Position numbers and translations under genes: made by a program
Part shown: piece by piece, positions 12,789 to 22,813 of the stretch
Position numbering within the stretch: position 1 is the first letter of the stretch
Layout of the letters: each line of letters starts with the position of its first letter
The notes under the pieces: model-generated
What the model was told of the DNA's origin: nothing
The model's input: the letters and a program-made list of their open reading frames with translations, nothing else
Database searches by the model: none
Assembly (NCBI GenBank): GCA_013399305.1
Contig: VXAI01000337.1
Span: 346,648-410,647, forward strand
Direction: 5' to 3'
From: Rostratula benghalensis
Lineage: Eukaryota; Chordata; Aves; Charadriiformes; Rostratulidae
Length of the DNA stretch: 64,000 nucleotides

Positions 12789-13065
12789 TTCATAGATTTA
12801 AAGACCAAAACAGGCCATTAAATTCAACTAATCCTACATTCTGCATGACAAAGGCCATCCCGCCCATCCCCTAATTCCTCAATACCATGTCTGAGGATGA
12901 CCCTGTGATTACATACCCTCCTATAAACGCACTGAGAGCCTCTCTGTGCTCCAGACACAGAGCAGGACCCCACTGAAAACACCCAGACTTGATTTAAAGG
13001 CTTTAAGCGGCGGGTGACTTGCCACATTCCTCATTAAACCACTCCAATGCATAATTACACTTACA
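12789..13065 (-). mobile_element. Old, diverged CR1-family 3' end
   Basis: On the plus strand it begins TCATAGATTTAAAGACCA and continues through AACACCCAGACTTGATTTAAA and CCACTCCAATGCATAATTAC. These are diverged versions of an old sauropsid CR1 tail whose consensus has the same block order. The copy is far more diverged than other CR1 copies here and lacks CR1 RT sequence. Assignment is from memory of the consensus. Confidence 0.65.
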
Positions 13066-14130
13066 ATAAAATAAGCCAGTGGGGCTAAAAGCATGTTGAG
13101 CTGTAACCCACGCAAAATGCAGGGTACACAGTTGTGTTTGGTTATGAGGCAAGGAATGCCACAAATCTTTTTTTATGTCTTTTCGGGGAAGAAACAAAGA
13201 TGTTTGAGCCATTTGTACAAGATAGAAGCTGTCCAGCTCACGTCTTGAAAGGGCTAGAGGTTTGCTGAGGAAGCTTTGAGGAGAAGGAGTAGTAAAGAAA
13301 AGAGCATTTTAAGATGCAAGGTTGCACTTTTATTGGTGGGGCTCGGCCAGCTCCTAGTCCCATGAAGGAAAGGAGGAAGAACTTGAATGTAGTGTTTTTC
13401 CCTTTTGGAAGGTCAAAGCCATTCCATACAACAGGGCCTAAGAGATTACTATTTCTCTCACGGCTTTCAAAAATGGAGGAGGGGAGGAAGTCCCAAACAG
13501 TACATTTCATCAAAGCCCTGAAGGTAAAAATGATCTGTTGGCTTGAAATTTATCTTAATGAGCAATATCCAGCCAATGGAACAGGGTGTGGATGAAAGTG
13601 ACAGATGGGATCATTTAAAGTTTGATTCTTTGCATGAAAGAAAATAGTATTTTTGATAAGTTATTTTTCTTCTGGTTGTTAGTGTTCTGCACAGTGTCAC
13701 AGCCTTCCATTGCCAGTCCCGGGTCTCTGGAAGATCAATTTATCCAAAGTGCGTTAAAAATTCAGAGTTAGAGGGAGCTCCTGGACCTCCTCAGCTCACA
13801 TAAGACCACAGAGCTCGTTCAACAGCCAGAGGCAAGTGGAGATAGTCTCCTTGGCCAAGAGATTTTTCCTTTTGCTTGGTAGGGACTGCAAGCAAAGACA
13901 TGACAGTTTATAACCAATACGTGCTTCAAATGCTTTAGTTGATGGAGGATGGTAGTGGATTGTCCCCCAAAATGTGTTAAAAGCATAGTTCTGTTGGGGA
14001 AATGCATTTTAGTGCAAGGTGAGTATCCCTGGGCTGGACAATCTCAAGGCAAACCTGTCCTGCATCAAGGCTTCCCCTGCAGGGGTGGCTGCAGCAGCCC
14101 GTGCTTTGAGAGCTCCATCTCTGAATAACT
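13066..14130. other. Intergenic DNA, no gene recognised
   Basis: No repeat or gene signature seen. The stretch just before the CR1 copy (about 14010-14130) stays open in the same frame as the CR1 reverse-transcriptase fragment but does not resemble CR1; it may be unrelated flank. Confidence 0.55.
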
Positions 14131-14836
14131 GCAGGTACCAGTACAAGTTGGGAACTGCCCAGTTGGAGAGCAGTGATGGGGAAAGGGACCTGGGGGTCCT
14201 GGTAGACAGCAGGATGCCTATGAGCCAGCTCTGTGCCCTGGTGGCCAGGAAGGCCAATGGCATCCTGGGGTGTANNNNNNNNNNNNNNNNNNNNNNNNNN
14301 NNNNNNNNNNNNNNNNNNNNNNNNNNNNNNNNNNNNNNNNNNNNNNNNNNNNNNNNNNNNNNNNNNNNNNNNNNNNNNNNNNNNNNNNNNNNNNNNNNNN
14401 NNNNNNNNNNNNNNNNNNNNNNNNNNNNNNNNNNNNNNNNNNNNNNNNNNNNNNNNNNNNNNNNNNNNNNNNNNNNNNNNNNNNNNNNNNNNNNNNNNNN
14501 NNNNNNNNNNNNNNNNNNNNNNNNNNNNNNNNNNNNNNNNNNNNNNNNNNNNNNNNNNNNNNNNNNNNNNNNNNNNNNNNNNNNNNNNNNNNNNNNNNNN
14601 NNNNNNNNNNNNNNNNNNNNNNNNNNNNNNNNNNNNNNNNNNNNNNNNNNNNNNNNNNNCACTGGCAGGGGCTGCCCAGAGAGGTGGTGGAGTCTCCTTC
14701 TCTGGAGACATTCAAACCCCTCCTGGACAGGTTCCTGTGTGACCTGCTCTGGGTGTTCCTGCTCTGGCAGGGGGATTGGACTGGGTGAGCTTTCAAGGTC
14801 CCTTCCAATCCCTGGTAGTCTGTGATTCTGTGATCT
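14131..14836 (+). mobile_element. Young CR1 LINE copy interrupted by an assembly gap
   Basis: The left part (14131-14274) encodes the CR1 ORF2 C-terminal segment with ERDLGVLVD and ARKANGILGC, in frame without stops. The right part (14660-14836) is the CR1 3' end, with GAGGTGGTGGAGTCTCCTTC, AAGGTCCCTTCCAATCCCTG and the tail TGTGATTCTGTGAT. It differs from the window-edge copy at 63832-64000 at only about five of 169 positions. The missing middle is hidden by Ns. The encoded protein is a short C-terminal remnant, not a working polymerase. Confidence 0.9.
14275..14659. other. Assembly gap (385 N)
   Basis: All bases are N. It falls inside a young CR1 copy, a common cause of short-read assembly breaks, so the true length is uncertain. 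Open frames that cross it are artefacts. Confidence 0.99.
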
Positions 14837-15590
14837 CTGAGGCTCTGAGCCTGAAAGTTCAGACCTCTAAAAATTCAAGCAGCCATTAACCAGGCAGGTT
14901 GCAAAAGTGTGTAGAAATGTATCAATTTGTTCCCGAATATTTTTTCAGACACAAACAACTACAAGAATTTACCACTGCTATATAAAAATATCGCTTGGGT
15001 CCCAGGCTCTGTAAGAGCTCTGTGCAGTTGGAGGATGCATTTCCTTGTAGGAGAGATGCTGAATTTTGATGCTGAGAGGTGCTGTCACATACCCCTTAGT
15101 GTGTAGGACCTTATTGTTATGTGTTGCTTATCTTCAATAGGGAAAGATGAGCAGGAACAGAGGTGGAATCAGCCCCATGTATTAAAATAATAGCTGCCTT
15201 TGCCATCTCCCTGAACAGGTAATTTTTGCTAAAGTCATTTACTGCGTGCACAACACTTGTGTATAACAGAGTGTACACACAACAGCAGTGGATCCTGCCA
15301 CCCCTGACAGGGCAGGAACAAAAGCATTAACTCTCTCTCCTCTGCCCACGTGGTTTTCTGGTTGGCTCAATTAGCAGTTAGCAAAGGTTCCAGACAAAGG
15401 AGAGGTCATTGATTAGCTTCTCTTATTTAAGCAGTGTTGGACTAGATTTTACCATCCACATGGCAAATGTTTGACTACACAGCCCTCAGTCTGGAGGATG
15501 AAGAGCTCCCAGTGGCACCAGGCAGGCAAAGGGGGAGATGAGGTTGTGGTGGGGTTTCTGCTGGTTCCCAGCCACCCCTGCCAGGGGCCT
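14837..15590. other. Intergenic DNA between CR1 copies
   Basis: Nothing recognised: no CR1 block, no coding motif and no long tandem repeat. Confidence 0.5.
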
Positions 15591-15767
15591 GCAGCATCCC
15601 AAACAGGCTGCCCAGGGAAGTGGTGGAATCCCCACCCCAGGAGGTATTTAAAAGCTGGGCAGCTGTGATGTGGAAGGACATGGTTTAGTGGTGGTTCTGG
15701 CAGTGTCAGCTTGATGGTTGGACTCGATGATCTTAAAAATCCCTTCCAGCCTGGGCAATTCTATGAA
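15591..15767 (+). mobile_element. CR1 LINE 3' end fragment
   Basis: Carries the CR1 blocks AGGCTGCCCAGGGAAGTGGT, GGACATGGTTTAGTGG, TTGGACTCGATGATCTTA, CCCTTCCAGCC and a single ATTCTATGA tail unit. It belongs to a different CR1 subfamily from the 14131 copy, since the last 100 bases differ in kind rather than by point changes. Confidence 0.88.
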
Positions 15768-18700
15768 ACCTACTCTACAGTGCTGAGCAGGAGGGTTGGA
15801 CAAGGATGGGGCCAGTCCATGCTCTTCAGCTTTCAGGTACCCCCCCACATCCATCTCTCCCACCTAAGGCGAGGATGGATCCAGGGATTCTCGCCGCAGG
15901 GCAGCTCCCTGACAGGCAGCTCTGCATCAGCTGGGAAAAAGAAGAAAGGGCTTGTGAGGAATTTCTTCAGATGTATTCCAGCAGTGGATTAAAATAGCTG
16001 CTTCTATTTTAATCCAGGGAAGTGGCAGCTCAGGCACATGCAGGACCCGTAGCATCATCATCTCCAGCAGAGGGGACTTGTGGAGCAGCCTGTGCCTCCA
16101 GCAAGACCAGTGTAGGGCTGGCCAGGAATGCCCTGGGGAAGCCTGGCCCCAGGCCAAGGGACCCAACAACTAGAATTTAGGATTGGGAAGTGAAAATTCG
16201 TAATGCCCTGGTTTTCTTTCCGGAAAAATTTATGGCCAAATGTTGTAATGCTGTGGACCCTAAGGGTTTTCAGGAAGCAACAAGAAATTGCTGTGCTCGA
16301 TATTCCTTATTGACATCCAGCACAGCTGGGGATTGTCTACTGAATTCTGCTGTGGTGACATCTAGATTTTAAATATTTATTTTTATTTTCTTATTCCAGA
16401 AGTTTTACTGTGATAGAACACAAACATTCTGTTTCCTTGTGGGCCTGTGGCAGTGGAGGAGGGTCTGCAGAGAAAGGCGAGCTTCTTCTTTCTTAGGAGT
16501 CCTTTTACATTCAGCTGGAAAGTACAATTCTTGCTTTGTCCCTCGTTTTTATTTTGTAGGGGGCTGTTTGCTGTAGATCTCTTGCAAATGGCAAATTATG
16601 TCTGAAATAAAAGGAAGAAAATTCATCTTCACATCTTCAGAAACTGTGAATTATTTAACTGCTATCCCTGGTAAACCTGCTTTTGCAAAATCTCACTGTG
16701 AAACAAAGAGGAGTTTTTTGTTTCACTGGACTACCAGATCACTCCCTGAAGACTCATCAGCTCCGCTGCTTGGGAAGCTCTGGGAAGAAGCTGGCCTCAA
16801 AGCTTCCTCTTTTAATATAATTTCATAATGTTTGAGGTTCTTTTTGCTTCACCTTTGTTTATTCTTTCATTTATTTTACAAATTAGGCAATTACATGAAC
16901 TCATCTCTCCCTGCTGTGTTTATTTTTTTGCTCTTGTGTCTGCTCCCCTCTCACTGAGGTTAATCCCACAAGACTGTTGCCCACACTCAGCATCAATCTC
17001 AATAAGGAAATATTCATACAGCATCTGAGATGCAGTCTGTACACAGAATGACACCAAATTAAGCTAAATCGATATTAACTACGCTAGGATTGAAGAGCGT
17101 CCAGACATAAGGGTGGTACCAGTTAAACTAAATCTATTTCAAAACCAGTGTAAATAAACTGGAATAATTTCAGTGTGAAGGGCAGATTCCACCTTTCAGA
17201 TTTCTTGAATGCACTTGGACCAAACCCAACTGTATTTACTCCACACAGGACTAGCTATTGAGATAGCATTAGGTAATATTATGTCTTTTCCCACCTTTCC
17301 TTTCAGGACCATATGAAATCATTTTTCCCCCTTGACTTTAGGAAGATGCAACAAATATTTGTACTAGTCCTTTAAGAGCCTTTCTCCAGCATGAAACCAC
17401 TGCTGAAGACTCTACATTTCACTGCTGAACTCTACATTATCTGAGTTAGTCTCTCACTAGGGCAAATGCTGCAGGTTTGGTTCTAAAGCAGGTCAGACAC
17501 ACCAAGTTTGTATTAAATATCTTGGAAGCGGGCACAAAACGTCCCTTAGACCACACAGCCTGCAGCCCTGGGATTTGCTGGCTCACACCCTTTCTCAATT
17601 CCTCCTCATAAGCACCTCCTAAAGGGTGTTTCACACACCTCTGCAGTAATCTCTTTCAATGCCTGCCTGCTCCTTGGATTTAATGCCAGGTGGTATTAAT
17701 ATACCCATCACTTTAATTGTTCAAACAAGCAAACACTGGCAGGAGTGATCCCCACTCCTCACTTTTCCCACTGAATCAGAGGCATACTTGAGAGCGCTCT
17801 TTCATCCCCATGGATCCTGTTTCCTGGAGTTGTCCCAGGCTGTCCTCATCAAAAGGGAATTTGATGTCTCAGCAGTTTCCCAGCCAGTCTCATGCTGGGA
17901 GAAGAATCAGTGGTGATGGGACAGTGTCATTTATTCACTCTCTCACTGTTGCCCAGAAGTTTGGTAAATGTCCAGATGCCAGCCCTGTACCAGGTCCTCC
18001 TATAAAAGAGTCCACAGGACTGAGATTTATGTGTGAAATGGAAATACTGCCTATACCTTGTAACTTGAAAGCTAGCCTGCCTCTTGTCTGGCTGCAACTG
18101 ATGGTGAAAACCCAAGATTTGCTGCAATGAACAGCCTGGATCAAATGCTTTCTGATGCCATGTGATGGGAAGGAGGTACTTCTGAAAGCTCCCTGCACCC
18201 AGCAAGTACTGTGCAAATACCTCCCTCCGAGTCCATCTTCCCCTGTGTGATTTTTACAAAGCTTATTTAGCCATCAGACAGCAGCAAAAAGAAACCATAA
18301 GGGATTACCTTGCACTTATCTGGCGAGCTGGATCCCTTGAGTTTCTAGGTCTTTGACTCAAGCTTTTAAAGGCTGCCAAGTTACCTACAGAGCCCAAGAG
18401 CTTTGGGCAATGTTTGTATCCAGGAAGGTAAGATTTCTAAGTAGAGATACCTGCTAGATCAGTCCAATAACTGGAAAAAACAGTGTTGCTTTTGGACACC
18501 TCAGTCTCTCCATGATCCAGAGCGAGATGTTACACCTGAAACAAGCACTTTTGGTTGTAGGAATGAGCGGTGGTGATGCCATAGTGACGTGAAGCAAGGC
18601 TTTGATGCCCACATTACAAAGAATATGCAAACTTATATTATTCCTCTGATTAGCTGCTCTCTGATATGTCAAGTCCATGAATAATCAAGCCTCATTTTCT

Positions 18701-21499
18701 AATTAGTTTTACTCATCACCCTGCTGCTCCATGCCTTTGCTCATTTGCATTCCCATTTTCTAGATAAAGGCCTTATTCTGTGAGGTGCCAGCAGAGCATC
18801 TGTCCCTCTCCCACTACAGCATTTCTTTGGTCCTTTTCTGGCTGTTTCCTTGCTCTCAGCTTCTCCTCCCGTGCAATCACCATCTCATCGCTCTGTGCTT
18901 TTCCACTCTATCTGAGCCCTCTTTCCTCTAGGAATAGGGTGCTTCTCTTCATGTTCTTTGTCCCTCGGTGATATCTTTTGAGTCCATAATCCAGTCTTAC
19001 CCAGCATCAACAGAGAAGTAAAACTACTAAAGTCCTGGATTTGCACAGGTCTTATGGAAGTGGTGGGGGAAGAAGTCCTCCTGGGACAGTAGAGGTCAAG
19101 GCTGGAGCATCCACTCCATCACCTCGAGGCCCCACAGTGAAGAGAGTGGTTTTGAATTCCCTGGCCACAAACCTGTCCAGCCATCAGCTGCTCCAGTGAG
19201 AGAGGAGAAAAGAAAGTCCATAAAAGAAAGCTGCAGCAGTGGGGCTGGTGGCAGTTTTGTTTGTTATTCTAATTAATACGCTATCTTTGTGTTAGAGGAG
19301 GCTTCTCTGTAGTTATTTCACTTATCTCCCCCCTCTTCCCCCTTACTGCACAGGTACTGTAAGAAGCACATTATAAGGAGATTTAGCAAAGCAAAGTTAA
19401 TGGCTCATTTGCATTTCTTTTAATCAAGTTATTCTAATTGTGTTATTGTGCAATCCCCTCTGATTTGAGTGAGAAAGCCCTCGTATTCCCAGCAGCTGCG
19501 TGTACCCCGGCAGCCCGGGTGACCTGGGGCTGCCCCAGCCCATTCCTGCCTCTGCCTGCACCCTGCTTTAACTGAACAAGAACCTGGAGGCATTAATGCC
19601 CAGTACAGCTCAGTCTTACACACCAGCAGCCCCGCTGACCTCAAAGCTGAGGTGGTGTTTTGATTGTTTTTTTTCTTTTTGTTAGGGCCAAGCAGTCACC
19701 CTTTGCCAGCCAAATGGGGAAGCGAAATTGGGACGCTGTGGAAAGCAGGTCTTCCGAAAATAGACAGGGGTGTGGTGCTCAGTCCTGCACGAAGGAGTAA
19801 CAATGGTTTCCTGAAGATGTAAAGATCAATTGAGGGCTTGAAGCGCGAGGTGTTGTATTGATCCATCCCTGGGCAAATACCTGGTGCCTCTGCACACCAG
19901 CCCCCACCTTTCTGAACATTTCCCTGGGTAAATAAGGGGGCATCAGCCCAAGACATCTTCCACCAGCCCAGCTCGGCCCTGCTCTTGCAGCTGCAGCAGT
20001 AGGAAGGGGCTGGGACTGGAGGCACTGGGGGCAGCTGCTGAAGGGGCAGGGGGACCAGCCGGCAGGAGAGGATGCCTGTGCGTGGGAGAGAAGGGGAGCA
20101 GAGGCCATTACCCATCTGCTTGTCCAGGCACAGTCTTCTGGGGGGGTCCCCTGTGTCAGCAGGGAAGAACGGTGATGAGTGGGGAGCAGGAGCAGGGTCC
20201 GTGTGTTTGGGGTCTGTGGGCTTTTAGGTTTTTTCCATGAGCCATGTTAGGTGCTTGGCATTTTTGCTTGACCTCTTAAGTTAAACCAGCTGCCAAAACT
20301 TGCCCGTGCTGTAAAACCTTAATGGCTCTGTTCTGCCCTACTTCTACCTTTTGGGGCTATTTTCATTTCTTTAGTGGCTAAGCAAATGTGTTCTGTCCCC
20401 GGATCAAAGTTAGGGAGCATCATTTACATACTGTGGGTGAGAAGGCAGCAGACTGGAGACCATCATTCACCAGTGAAAGGATGATCATTGTTTAGCCCAT
20501 TCCAAAATAATGGCTCTGCTGGGAACACCAACCCAGAATGCATCATGTCTTTTATAGTATATATTAATTTAGTGTAGACATTAGGCCATCATTATTCCCT
20601 TCTTTTAATTCCCATGTATTAGCATTCGGGATCGGTTTTAACCCAGCACACATCTTTGTTATTTCATAATGTAAAATAAATAAAGCCGGATGCAAATGTA
20701 TTTTTTTTTTTTTTAATATATATAAATGACTGTGAGAGAGTGATGGATATAAAGCACAGAAATGTCTTTATAATTTTAGGGCTTGGATTTCAGAACACAG
20801 CGTTTTCATTAAATGGTGCAATCCATTCATTTTGGAGAGACAGATATAAACAGAAGCAAATTAACTCAGTAGTTCTCATGCTTAGAATCTTTGTGATAAA
20901 ATTGCCTATTATTGTGAGTGTAAATGTTTTCAAAATATTAGAGACAACTGGAAAAAAAATAGGAAAGACAGGATATGTTGCTCAAGGATGAAAACCATAA
21001 AGACATCCCCTCCAAACACATGTACCTGGTGAAATTACTTAAAGTGAATTGCAGGAGTACTGCGAGAGGAGGAGAAAGGAGGCAGGCTAATTTTTTTCTT
21101 TTTCTTTTTATGACAGATAAAGGTCTGGGAGAGTGTTTTCAAATTATTTTCTTGGCTGTCTGCTGTACATATTAGAAAATTCAGCTGCTGGCTGATGGGC
21201 CAAACAGAGAAACATCACAAGCAACAGGGGGGGAGCTGAAGCACTGCTGGGGACAACTGCTCCCTCCACTTGCCTGGGCACTTGACCTAGGTTGCCACCA
21301 GGGTTATTTCATGCCATTCCATGTAAATTTAGAGTTTGCTGTGAAGTTCTCTCTCTTTCTCCCTCCCTTGATGGCTGCCACCCTGACAACTCCTTGCCCC
21401 GGTGCCAGAGCCCCGATTCCCTTTCCTGGGTGGTGGTGGGGTCATTGGTGAGAGAATAACTCTCTAAAGGGCAGAAAATAATTGTCTAAAGGGCAATAA
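15768..21499. other. Intergenic DNA upstream of the HS6ST2 CpG island
   Basis: No CR1 or coding motif recognised over 5.7 kb. AT-rich, repeat-free stretches at 17030-17300, 18590-18780 and 20540-20990 contain ATTA/TAAT and ATTTGCAT-like cores and are candidate enhancers by base composition and position only. A T14 run followed by an AT stretch lies at 20701-20727. Confidence 0.5.
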
Positions 21500-21935
21500 G
21501 TGGCAGTTTCTCACACTCGGTGTGTAAGGGGTAGGCGGTCAGCACCGTGAACGGCAGCTTTGGAGCCGGGCTCAGCACCGGCGGGGTGCGCACCGGTGTG
21601 CTCCCGCCAAACCGGGGGGTCGGGTGTGTGGTGCAGGACAAAGCACAGCTCAGCGGTACAGGCGGCACGGCAGGCCTGCCGGTGCCCTTAAACCGGAGGT
21701 GTTCCCGCCTGGAACAGCAGCGCCCGGGCTAGGCAACCCCGGCTACGGAAGCCATGCACGGACTCCTGGAGATGTGCCCCTCTCCAGCTCGCCGCCAAGT
21801 CCCGCACCACGGCAGAACCAACAGGGCACCCCGGGGACCGGGCCGGGCTCTGCGCTGGGCATCCCGGTACTGCACCGCGGCCGGTCCGCAGAACACTGTG
21901 AAGCGGTGCTGAGCCGTGCCTGGGACACCTCAGCG

Positions 21936-22050
21936 TCCCGGTCCCGGTCCCGATCCAGGTCCGGATCCCGGTCCCGATCCCGATCCCGACCCCGGTCCCG
22001 ATCCAGGTCCGGATCCCGATCCCGATCCCGGTCCCGATCCCGGTCCCGGT
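21936..22050. repeat. TCCCGR hexamer minisatellite (GGGAYC on the minus strand)
   Basis: About 19 degenerate hexamers (TCCCGG, TCCCGA, plus TCCAGG and TCCGGA variants) run without interruption. A variant block containing GATCCAGGTCCGGATCCC occurs twice, so the array has a higher-order unit. On the minus strand it is a series of GGG runs separated by three bases, the classic spacing of a G-quadruplex; the plus strand would be the matching C-rich i-motif strand. In the HS6ST2 frame it reads as Arg-Ser dipeptides. It lies 246 bp upstream of the start codon. Confidence 0.9.
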
Positions 22051-22065
22051 GCAGCGCGCCCCGCC

Positions 22066-22071
22066 CACGTG
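22066..22071. promoter_or_regulatory. Palindromic E-box CACGTG
   Basis: A CACGTG hexamer sits 46 bp upstream of the GC boxes, followed by CG. It is the consensus for bHLH-zip factors (MYC/MAX, USF, TFE). A six-base match in GC-rich DNA is weak evidence; its promoter position is the only support. Confidence 0.4.
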
Positions 22072-22111
22072 CGAAGCGCCGCGCGCACCCCCGCGCGCAC
22101 CCCCCGCGGCG

Positions 22112-22133
22112 GGGGCGGGGCCAGGGGGCGGGG
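22112..22133 (+). promoter_or_regulatory. Two GC boxes (Sp/KLF-type sites)
   Basis: GGGGCGGGG at 22112-22120 and GGGGGCGGGG at 22124-22133 lie side by side about 165-185 bp upstream of the HS6ST2 start codon. Tandem GC boxes are usual in TATA-less CpG-island promoters and bind Sp1/Sp3/KLF factors. Binding is inferred from sequence only. Confidence 0.7.
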
Positions 22134-22185
22134 CCGTGCCGGGCGCGCGCGGCGGCGAGGCGGCGCGGGGGCTGCTGGGAAGGAC

Positions 22186-22206
22186 CGGCGGCGGCGGCGG
22201 CGGCGG
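22186..22206 (+). repeat. (CGG)7 trinucleotide repeat in the probable HS6ST2 5'UTR
   Basis: Seven perfect CGG units end five bases before the upstream ATG at 22211. CGG repeats in 5'UTRs form stable structure and are often length-polymorphic. Whether it is transcribed depends on the true start site. Confidence 0.85.
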
Positions 22207-22210
22207 GGCG

Positions 22211-22252
22211 ATGGCGGAGGAGAGCGGCCGGGGCGGCCCCCCGCGGCGGTGA
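22211..22252 (+). CDS. Upstream ORF 1 (13 codons) in the HS6ST2 leader
   Basis: ATG with G at -3 and G at +4 (strong context) opens a 13-residue frame, MAEESGRGGPPRR, closed by TGA at 22250-22252, 43 bp before the HS6ST2 ATG. The intercistronic distance is short, so reinitiation at HS6ST2 would be inefficient if this ORF is translated. It is functional only if transcription starts upstream of 22211. Confidence 0.4.
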   Translation: MAEESGRGGPPRR

Positions 22253-22273
22253 GGGCTGCGGCGAGCGGCGGCG

Positions 22274-22807
22274 ATGCGCGGGGCTCCCGGCGACGATGGA
22301 GGACCGGTCCCACAAGGTGCTGCTGGCGCTGGTGATGCTCTTCCTCTTTGCCGTGATCGTGCTGCAGTACGTCTGCCCGGGCACCGAGTGCCAGCTCCTG
22401 CGGCTCCGCGCCCTCAGCCCCTCCGCCGCCGCCGACCCGTACCGGGCGGAGGACGAGACGCCGGCGCGTTTCGTTCCCCGCTTCAATTTCTCCGCCGGCG
22501 ACTTGCTGCGGCGGGTGGACTTCAACATCAAAGGGGACGACCTGATCGTTTTCCTGCACATCCAGAAGACGGGAGGCACCACCTTCGGCCGCCACCTGGT
22601 CCGCAACATCCAGCTGGAGCAGCCCTGCGAGTGCCGCGCCGGGCAGAAGAAGTGCACCTGCCACCGGCCCGGCAAACGGGAGACCTGGCTCTTCTCCCGC
22701 TTCTCCACCGGCTGGAGCTGCGGGCTGCACGCCGACTGGACCGAGCTCACCAACTGCGTGCCCTCCGTGGTGGACAGCAAGAAGGAGGTGCGGCTCCGGC
22801 CTTCCAG
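22274..22807 (+). CDS. Upstream ORF 2, overlapping the HS6ST2 start in the +1 frame
   Basis: ATG at 22274 has G at -3 but C at +4, a moderate context. It lies 22 bp before the main ATG, is out of frame with it, and stays open through the whole of exon 1. If used, it would divert ribosomes from HS6ST2 with no chance of reinitiation. The open length partly reflects the scarcity of stop codons in GC-rich DNA. The peptide has no recognisable domain. Confidence 0.25.
22296..22807 (+). CDS. HS6ST2: HS6ST2 first coding exon (partial gene), heparan-sulfate 6-O-sulfotransferase 2
   Basis: The exon codes for 170 complete residues plus two bases of codon 171. The enzyme transfers sulfate from PAPS to the 6-OH of glucosamine in heparan sulfate, in the Golgi. 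Seen here: a short cytosolic tail (MEDRSHK), one hydrophobic anchor at about residues 8-26 (type II signal-anchor), the paralog-specific stem start CPGTECQLLRL at 27-37, an N-glycosylation sequon NFS at 64-66, the PAPS 5'-phosphosulfate loop HIQKTGGTTF at 88-97, a Cys cluster (CECRAGQKKCTC, 111-122) and the conserved ETWLFSRFSTGWSCGLHADW block at 129-148. The anchor and stem match HS6ST2 rather than HS6ST1 or HS6ST3. The start ATG has A at -3 and G at +4 and gives the expected short-isoform N-terminus. The 3'-phosphate-binding motif and the rest of the catalytic domain belong to later exons outside the window. HS6ST2 as known from mammals is about 459 residues in the short form, so just over a third is present. 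Confidence 0.97.
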
Positions 22808-22813
22808 GTGAGG
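22805..22813 (+). other. HS6ST2: Splice donor of HS6ST2 exon 1
   Basis: The exon ends CAG followed by GTGAGG, a near-perfect donor. The cut after 22807 leaves two bases (AG) of an Arg codon, so the next exon must supply its third base. This fits the family, where the sequence continues Arg-Asn-Phe. Reading through instead would give an immediate TGA at 22809. Confidence 0.93.

Noticed and set aside
14019..14825. Long open frames of 169-268 codons across the N gap
   Set aside because: They are open only because N codons are read as X; the sequenced ends are CR1.
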